This document shows positions 23,891 to 32,900 of a stretch of 64,000 bases of DNA, piece by piece. The stretch covers positions 1 to 64,000 of the forward strand of contig JASANE010029219.1 of NCBI GenBank assembly GCA_030248225.1, in the 5' to 3' direction. Position numbers and translations under genes: made by a program. Every line of letters begins with the position of its first letter. The first letter of the stretch is position 1. The DNA comes from Trileptium ribeirensis. Taxonomy: Eukaryota; Nematoda; Enoplea; Enoplida; Thoracostomopsidae. A model generated the notes under the pieces. That model saw only the letters and a list, made by a program, of their open reading frames with translations. It did no database searches and was not told the origin of the DNA.

Positions 23891-23914
23891 TCTCCTCTTC
23901 TACCCCCCTTTTGT
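23891..23914 (-). promoter_or_regulatory. Polypurine tract after pol, copy A
   Basis: In element sense this is ACAAAAGGGGGGTAGAAG followed by more purines. The A4G6 core has the look of a plus-strand primer tract, which in LTR elements lies directly before the 3' LTR. It is conserved in copy B (46191-46213). Confidence 0.55.
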
Positions 23915-23938
23915 TGGACTGCCATGTTTGCTTGTGTT

Positions 23939-23949
23939 GAGGTACGTGC
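23939..23949 (-). other. GCACGTACCTC motif between pol and ORF3, copy A
   Basis: The same 10-base core occurs in the 5' leader (37478-37488), in copy B at the same junction (46240-46250) and in the copy B leader (63981-63991). A form with four extra bases lies before ORF4 at about 22547-22561. Confidence 0.5.
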
Positions 23950-23963
23950 AAGTATGATTAGGT

Positions 23964-26900
23964 TTAGTCCGCCCGTAGGTCAGGGTCGTCCGAGTCAGAC
24001 TCTTCATAGGGTGGTGGTCGGGGTGTTCGTCGGCGCCAAGCTGCAGGGTGTAATTCCTGGCTGGAAGGATATCGGGGAAATGAGGTCGGTGGCTGGGTCC
24101 CAACTGGCGAGCGTCCTTCCATTAAAAGTCGTCGCGGGGTTGGTGCTGGTGCACTTGTCATTGAAGTGGTGACAGTGCTGGATTGCGTGCGTGTGGTAGA
24201 GGCTAGCCTAGTTGATGCTCCTGCTGCTTCAGTGATGGTCGTCCCTGGTTCCTGGAAAGTTACACGTCTATGTCTGCGTAAGGCGTCTCCTATCTCTTCG
24301 TCCGATGCTGCGCCGTATGGCCTAAAGACCCGATCCCTGGCCTGGCGATGTAGTAAGTGTCTGGTTGGGACCGACGCATGAGTCGTACTAAGGCGTATTA
24401 TTCCTGAGGAGGTGGTAGCAGCAGTAGTGGGGTGTACCAGCTCTGTGATGGTTACCGTGGATGGTCCTGGTTGGTCAGTAGTACTAAACTGGATGGTTGA
24501 ACCTCCTCGTGCGGATACAGCTTGTTTCCGTTGAGTGGCCCGTCCAACAAGTGCTTTTCCTCGCTCTTCTGTCGATGCTCGGGTACGGGGAGAGGTACCT
24601 AAAGTTACAGCGTGAACGATTCCCATTCGATGTGCTGGTGGTTCGCTGCTTGATTCCGCAAGCGTGAATTCGCTTAGTGAGTCGGAAGTTCCTGGTTGCG
24701 TAGTAGGCGTCCTAGAACTACTGCTGGACGTCTCCTGTCCTGCTCGACCACGTCGTTCAGCTGAAGAGGGTTCCTGTGATGTCTGGCTAGTTAGTTCGTC
24801 GTCTGCTTCGGCTGCTCTCACGTCTACCGTAGTACCTTCGCCAGATGTTTCTGATAGATAGCTGGACATTGGTGACCCTGGTGGTTGAGTAAAGGCCACT
24901 TCGCGAAAAACGTATTGATGGGGAGACATGGGTCTGTCAGCAGCTGCTGGTGGAGCACTATAAGGGCGTATTGTCGTATAGTCTCCTACAGTTTGGGTCG
25001 ACATTTCCATTGGTACCCGCAGCCGCGATGCCATAATATGTTCAGCTGGTCGTGATTGAAACAACGGATGGTCCTGAGCAGCGAGCATAATCGCATAGCG
25101 TAGGTCTCCTGAGGTGTATGGACCAGGTACGACAATTCCGCCTGAAGCTCCTCGAGGTGTAGTGGACAGCGTAACATCCGCGGGATAGAAGTGTTGTCCT
25201 TCAAGTATGCCTACACCTACAGTCGGTACGCCGAATGGAACTTCCTCGCTAGTAGCTACTATTCTTTCCATCGTTGTTACTGGTACGGTGTGTTGTCCAT
25301 ATTCTACCTGCGTGTCTCTGCTACCAGGTTCCGGTATGTACGAGAAAGCCTCTTGACTAGTAACCTGTTCCTGTGTTATTGGCGGCCAAGAGGGTTCTAT
25401 TTCTCTGTCTGGATCAGTCAGAGGAATCCGATTCCTGACCGTCCTTGGATTTTGCGGCTCGTAGTCGTCCGTTCGATACTCAATGTGCTCCATTGCTGCC
25501 TGCTCGGCCTCGATCTCCGCGTATGTCCGGCGATATAGGTTAGGATCGTTAGGGTCACCCATTTCTATACTCTCGGTGTCTGAACTATCACTGACTGCTG
25601 TTCTTACAGTGCGCACTGCTACTTCATCTACGGGTTCTATTTCAGTAACGAAATCCCTATCAGCGATAATTCGTTGGGTTGGTTCGTTCAGTCCCCTTTC
25701 TAATACAGAAGCGTGTACCTGACTTAGCCAGTCCCCTACATTAGGTACTGGATCTAATGCCCTAAAACATGATTTTGTCCTATTAATGTGCACGACATGT
25801 TCCATGCCTTCCGGATTGGAATGCATTCTTACACGCATGCATGGCGGAGTGATCCCTAGTATTTTGTACGGTCCACACCAACGAGGCGTAAGTTTTCTAG
25901 ATGTTCCCGGTGTGGTGTCGTGCCTATAGACCCAAACTAACTCACCTGTCTGATAGCGTGGTTCGCGGGTTCGCCTATTGTACGTTAGCTGATTTATCTC
26001 TTGAGCGGCTCTCATTGACTGGTATGCGCGTTCCCTAATAGAAGCCATCCAGCGCTGCGCGTTGGCCCTATATGAATGAGCTCCAGTATATCCTGTGGCT
26101 GCACTATGCGTGTCGTATTCGCCGGGGAGCCTAGGATAGAATCCGTGCATGGGCAAGAATGGTGGGTATTTTGTTGCTGTGTGTACCGATGAATTATACG
26201 CCATAATGCAAAACGGTAATGATACATCCCATGAATGATGATCATTTTGCGGTACACTTACTCGTAATAAATACAGTAATGTCCTATTAAATCTTTCAAT
26301 TTCTCCGTTTGCTTGAGGGTGGTACGCTAAACTCATGTGCCGAAATATGTGCATTTGTTGACACAGGTTTTCAAACATATGTGCAGTGAAAGCACCTCCT
26401 CTATCGGAATATAGCTCCCTGGGAGCTCCGTACTTGTTGACTACCTCATATAAAAATATGTGTGCGGCTGTGTGTGCATCCTGGTGCCTTATTGCCACTG
26501 CTATTGCGAATTTTGTGAATTGATCGATGAATGCAATAACATAGCGGTTACCCGCTTGCGACCGAACTTGAATATCGAGTATGTCTACGAATACACGATA
26601 CATTGGTTGATTTGCCAACGGAACCCTACCCAATCCGGTGGTTATCCGAGCAATTGGGTCCTTCGCGGATTGGCATAGAGTGCATCGCCTGATCCATTGC
26701 TGTGCGTGTTCCGACATACCCTTCCAGTAGTAAAATTGCTTTAATTTTGCTAGTAGCCGATCGCGGCCAGGATGTCCTCCATATAAGGTGTTATGTTCGT
26801 GTTTGAGTACCTGCTGTACTAGTGTAATTGGGACGCACAATTTGTAATTTATGTCCCCTGGTTGTAATGGATGCATATATAATATTTTCGTGTCTTGGGC

Positions 26901-29900
26901 TAGTTCGAAGTAATGAGCCCGCATTTCTATTCTTAGTGCGCCCAATTCGGCCTTGGGCCGTGTTTTGTTGTATAAATACCACCAAATTGGACCCAGTTCT
27001 GGGTCATTTCTTTGGATGTACGGCAAGAGCCGTACTAGATTAAAATCTGGGAGGTCTGAAAAGAATGGTAAATATATGTTTTCGTGGGTGTCTTGTGCGT
27101 CCTCGATCCTAACTGTTGGTAATATTTCAGTTTCATAGTGCATCATTAATTTCATGAGCCTATCAAATTCCTGCTCTGTCGGTAATGTGGTTGCTCTTAG
27201 TCCTACGGTTTCTGATTCGGGCCGGTGTGGCCTTTTAGATCCTCGAGCCTGAGGTCCGACTCCAGAACCCGAGATAGTTGTAGTGTGTACTGACATTGCT
27301 GGTGTTCCTCCTGGATCCATTCTAATTGGGATAGCACTGAGCGTGGCTGCTTGCTGTGTTAGCGTCGCTGGGGGTACTGTAGTTATCTGCGTGTCGGGAA
27401 CTAGTTGCGATGGGATTGCCTCGGGGTTTGGCTGTCCTGGGGGAGCTATCGGGCTTCCTATTACAGCTGTTGGCGCCCCAGGTGTGAGCGGTGTCACCGT
27501 GCGTACGGGATACGGCAAGTGTGATTGATCCCATGCTGCGCAGGTTGTTGGTGGGCGAGGTCCGGTGGGTCGTCCTCGACCCATCATTAGTATTTCATAA
27601 GTGTCGCCCGTTTGTTCCTCGCTGATGGATGGGTCGTATCTAGGATCCCGCAACAAAGCATCGGCATTGCCATTCTCTTTACCTGGTCTATAGAGTATTT
27701 CAAATCCTCCGAATTCAAGTAGTAATTCACTGCGCCACTGAGATAAGCGTGAATTTCTGGGCGGTTTGTCAAACAGGGCTTTTAGCGGCTTGTGATCGGT
27801 CTCGACATGGAATTTGTGCCCTACTAAATAATGCTTGAAGTGTAGCGCTGCCCATCTGATCGCGAGAGCTTCGGCTTCGATTGCGGGGTAGCGGCGTTGG
27901 TAATCCAACAGAGCCTTACTTGCGTATGCAATGGGTTTGAGGCCTTGTTTAGTTTTCTGCGAGAGCACTGCGCCCATTGCATATCCTGAAGCGTCCGTCT
28001 GCAAAATGAACGGCTGTGTAAAATCGGGATGTATTAGTACTGGTTCATCTAATAGGGCCTGTTTTAATTTCTTAAATGCGTCCTCGCACTTAGGAGTCCA
28101 CTTAAATACTGCATCCTTGCGTTTCAGTTCGTTCAGTGGTTCGCATATATCTGAGTAGCTTGGTATGAATTTGTGATAGTAACCTACTAGTCCCAGGAAA
28201 CTTTGAAGCTGCTTCAGCGTCTCCGGGCGTTTAAATTCCTCAATCGCTATTGCCTTTTCTGGGTCTGGTTTTACGCCTTCTGTACTGATTATGTGTCCTA
28301 AATATTTTAGACTACCTCTGCCAAAGTGGCATTTTGATGGTTTTAATTTTAAGTTTGCTCTGCGAAAACGATCGAACACCCTAATTAGGTCTGCTAGGTG
28401 ATCCTCGAACGTTGGCGAAAATACTAATATGTCGTCGATATAGATTAAACATTTTTCCCACTCTAACCCCTTTAAAATCATGGACATGCAACGTTGAAAA
28501 GCTCCTGGGGATGAATTTAATCCGAACGGTAGGACGTTATATTCATATTGCCCATGAACTGTCACAAAAGATGTTTTGTCCTTCGTTTCTGGATCTAATT
28601 CTAGTTGCCAGAAACCCTTGTTTAGATCTAAACTAGACATTAATTTAGTATTTCTGAGGCATCCTAAAATGTCGTCTATTCTAGGTAATGGATATGCGTC
28701 CTGTTCTGCTACCGTGTTTACCTTCCGAAAGTCCACACAGAGTCGGAGTGAGCCGTCACTCTTGGTTACATACACTATTGGTGATCCCCAAGGTGAGCTC
28801 GATGGTGATATTAGTCCCGCATCTAGCATACTATTGAGTTCCTCTCTAAGCGGTTCGCGTAAGGAATGTGCTAATCGATACGGTGCTTGCTTAATTGGCT
28901 TAGCATCTCCGGTCTCTATGCGGTGCCTATGTTCTGTGTAGCGTCCTAAATCGAAATCGTGCGTGCTGAAGACATCTGCGTTCTCAGCAATTGCGGTTTT
29001 CAACTGTTTTAGCTCAAACGGAGACAATAGGGTCTTATCAAAATCTATTTTACTCAAGACCGTTTGAGCTCTTTCGTGGTCAATTGACCTTTTTCCTGCC
29101 TCTATGTGTTGGATGATCCTTTCAGGGTGTGCAGTAATGTTATTTAATTGCTTGGCAGGTTTGTGCTCCTCATACCGGATCAAATTTTTGTTTGTGTCTT
29201 TCAAGAACTGCACATTGGGATTCATCATTACCTCAATGTGGCCTATCGTTTGTCCGGCATAAATAGTGACTGGTGTGTTTCCGAAATTAATTACTGCGAT
29301 TGGTATGGTTCTTTGGCTTCTTAACACTAATGCATGTGCCATTGCGATGTCAACCATTTCTGGTGCGGGCACAAATAGTGCCGGTCCTACGCCTGTTTCT
29401 GCTATTTCTGGGATCGCATTAATGAATGTTTCAGTGTTTGGTTCTATTGTGGTGAGCTTCCGACACATTACTGCAATTAGTGGTGGGTCGTAGCGCTCTA
29501 GGCCTGCAAAAGGTATCTTAGCCTCTTCCTCATCCACTGCTATTTCTAAGCAACGTTCCTTAAAATTTATGATGCACTTTGGCAACTGGGACATGAAATT
29601 TGTTCCTATGATGCAGTGATAAGGTGCTGTTTTAGTGACAAAGAATTCTGTTTGTACCTTTATGGACCCGATCGACAAAGGTACACTTATGCTGCCATCT
29701 AATGCTAATTCCTGTTTGGTGGCAGATACTATCCTAGTGGAATCGTCAGGTTGCGGCTGGAGGCCTAATTTATTTACCAAGTATTGTGATACGATGGACA
29801 CATCTGCCCCTGTATCTATTAGTGTAAGTACTGGCGTGCGGTACACAAATGCGTTGATTAGCAAGGGTGCGTCCATGTGATGTATCGCGTTGACCTGTCG

Positions 29901-32900
29901 GTGGTATGCTACGGTGCGATGTCCTCGGCGTTGGGATCGCTCAGATACTGCGAATAATTCAGTAGGCTCTACTAGAACGACGCTTTCGTCTTCGTTGGTA
30001 GCGTTTATTCGTGCTGAGCGGCGAGGACTCATTGTACGTAATTCGAGGTGTTCTGCGGAAGCAGCTGGAGCTGAAACCGTTGGTCGGGGCGGGTTTGTGG
30101 TGCCATACTCATTGTCCGTCTTAACATGCAATTCGGGTCGCCTTAGTTCCTCCCGAGCACATGGTCGTTGTTGCCACCAGCGCTGTAGGCGCCCCTTGAT
30201 GCATTTAGGACAGAATCCAGCTTTCTTCCTAAAGTAGATTATTGCCCCTATTCCGGCAATTGCTAGCACGATGAGCATCCATAAGTAAGGAGCTACGCCA
30301 GTGGTAGTGATGTATGGGAAGTCAATTACCTTCTTCAACTGCTCGTCTGCTATTTGTTGGACTTGTAAGTTCGTCGCTTTGGCGTGTTCCAACGAGCTCC
30401 AAGCAATTGGTTTGAGCGGTATGTCCGGAAAGTCATGGACAGTGATGTTAGGTCCAATATGGATTGTGACTTCCTGCGCGTCTAGTGTGCTAGCCAGCAT
30501 AAGTGGCCCGACCACGAGCTGGGTATAATTGTTGTGTGACAGCCACAAAACTCCGTTGTCAGCGATGTTAATTGTCTCTCCTCGGGTAACGTGGCTAAGA
30601 TGTTTCTTCTTGGAGACGACAGCCTTACGTTCAGCAGTTCGAATTAACACTCCTTGTGCCGTGGTGTAGACATCGGTATGGTTTGCCATTGGCCCGACCA
30701 ATGCACTGTTCTTGCAAAGTTGGCGAGCTTCCTCTGGAGCGTCCTCGCCCATGATAATCCAGTCCAAACAGCGCGATGTATGGTCCGTTGCTAAGGCGTG
30801 TATTTCGCAGAATGCAATACCTGGTCGCGTGTTGCATGCGTGTAATTTTAGTACTTCGTACCGCGCTCGTTCTATCCGTGTAGCGTAATCAGGCAATGGT
30901 AATTTCATGTGAGCGCTGCGTTCTGGAACGTTCCAGCCGACGTTGTAGATTCGAAAGTAGGGTCGGACGTCGTCCGACGTGACTAATGGCACCCGCAGTA
31001 TGAATGCAAATTTGAATGAGCCGAGATCGATGTGCACTGGGTAGATTTGCCCAAATTGGTATGCCAGTGCAGGTTCGCGTATTAAAATGGTTTGCGCTAT
31101 CTGCGAGTTCTTTTGGAATAAGTTCTTAAGCGTGGATGCGTCCACTACCTTAGGCGATAATTGACCACTCATCATGGCTTCCATGACGGCGTCAACCGAT
31201 GATCGAAGGCTGGTGCGAAACATGTGGTTTACTAGCTCGCGGTGGACCTCAGTTACATAGCGTTGCTCTTGGCACCTTACCTGGTCGATCATAGTGACTA
31301 CCTCCTGCATCTCATGATGTAAAAACGAATACAATTCCTCATTAGCGTGCGTTAATTTCATGATCGCTCGCGAATTACCGTAAGCGACATTATATGTGTT
31401 CCTCATTTCTTTAGATAACGCTAGCACCTGCTTATTTAAGTCCTTAAGGTGTACAGCGTTGGTGAACGCTACACCTACACCTAGGAATCCTGTTACTACG
31501 CCTGCGGCTCCAGCTAATGCAGCGAGAAATCGTTTCTTTCTAACCTTAGGTTCCTCACAAAGATGAGAATTCGCCTCGCAATATTCGCGCATTAGTGCCA
31601 TGTAGTAACTAGTATCTAGTACACCTTGATAGGTGCTCCTTAATTCTCTTTCTAATTCCTGTACTTTCTGTTGTAAATCCGGCATGGTAGTACAATTTGG
31701 GTTGGGACAGCAATTCCCCAAACATGGTTTACCCCGTGGAGTGTATACACACCACGCCATACCAGTGGCTTGCCTACTAGGTTGTAGTCCATCTAAGGAT
31801 AGCCGTAAAATTATTGGTAGAAAGGTGGATTGCGAAGCGGTTATTACTAAGCCTTGCGGTTCGATTAACGTGCCCACTTGTTGATTTACCATGGCTCCCA
31901 AGCGTGCTACTTGGTCTGAGAATAGCGTAGCAATAGCGTGAGTCTGCCCTAACTGATGAAGGATTAACAGAGCAAGTAGCAATCCCATTATCTTAGTTCC
32001 CTTATTTAGCAATCCGACCGCAGCTTTTATACCTTGTCCTAATAGGTTTGGAGAGGACCGTACCGACCAGATCGGTGATGCCCGGTCACTCCCGTCAATA
32101 GCGTCGTCATGTCCGTTGCTAGCAGGTTCAGTGTCCACAGAGAAACTCAGGTCAGAGATGAGATCGTCGGGGTCGAGTGAGTCAATTGCTGGCATGTCAA
32201 TTTCGTCATCGCTGGCGTCACTGAGTACTGCACTCAACTCACTTTCAAGTTCCTCTTCGTCGATGAATGTTATGTCCGCGTCATGGTCCATGTTTGGGAC
32301 CTGGTCCATGTCGTCCATTGGGTCATTTTGCCAAATGTTTTGAGCGGGCTTGCGCAACCATAATAGTCGTAAGTATAGTAGTTCCTCGCGCTTTGGTTTA
32401 CTATCTATATCGATGAAAAGGGCGTTAGCCATTATAGCGTACACGATATGATGTAGTGACTGCACCGGAACCTTGGGTCCGGTTTCATCAAATTCCGTAA
32501 CTAGGTGGTCCAATAAGTACGGCGCGTCCACTACAGTTTCTAGAAACTCCAAGTTGGCTTCCCTATACGCTATAAGTTCATATGCCGTGTGTAATCCTTG
32601 TGTGCTACTTGGTCGAATGGATACTGTCCCGTCTCTTCTAATGGTTCCATAGTCTGCGGACAGATTCCCGGTGTAATCCCATTCGCCATGATAAGTGGTG
32701 AAAGCACACTCTTCCCTAGGCATGAAATTTGGATTGTGTCGTTCCTCACATACGATGCATGTTTGCAGAATAGGAATTTGAGATCGATATACTTCCGTGA
32801 TTGCCTGCGTGATACTCATTGAGTTGATAACACGAGCAACGATCTCCAAAAGTCCCTCAAGGTGTTTTAACATGCAACTGCTGACGTGTATCCCCGGCAT

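Larger units (their letters stand above)
15937..23902 (-). repeat. 3' terminal repeat region of copy A (LTR; inner edge uncertain)
   Basis: Homologous to 38524-46202. Both begin (plus strand) with TGTACTAGGACC, and the sequence left of that point is unrelated (host here, leader of copy A there), which defines an LTR-type edge with CA at its 3' end in element sense. The inner edge cannot be fixed by comparison, because both repeats are preceded by the same gene series. It may lie just below ORF4 (near 20985, LTR of about 5 kb) or at the polypurine tract after pol (23903, LTR of about 8 kb including ORF3 and ORF4). The noncoding 5 kb has diverged much more than the coding parts. Confidence 0.65.
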
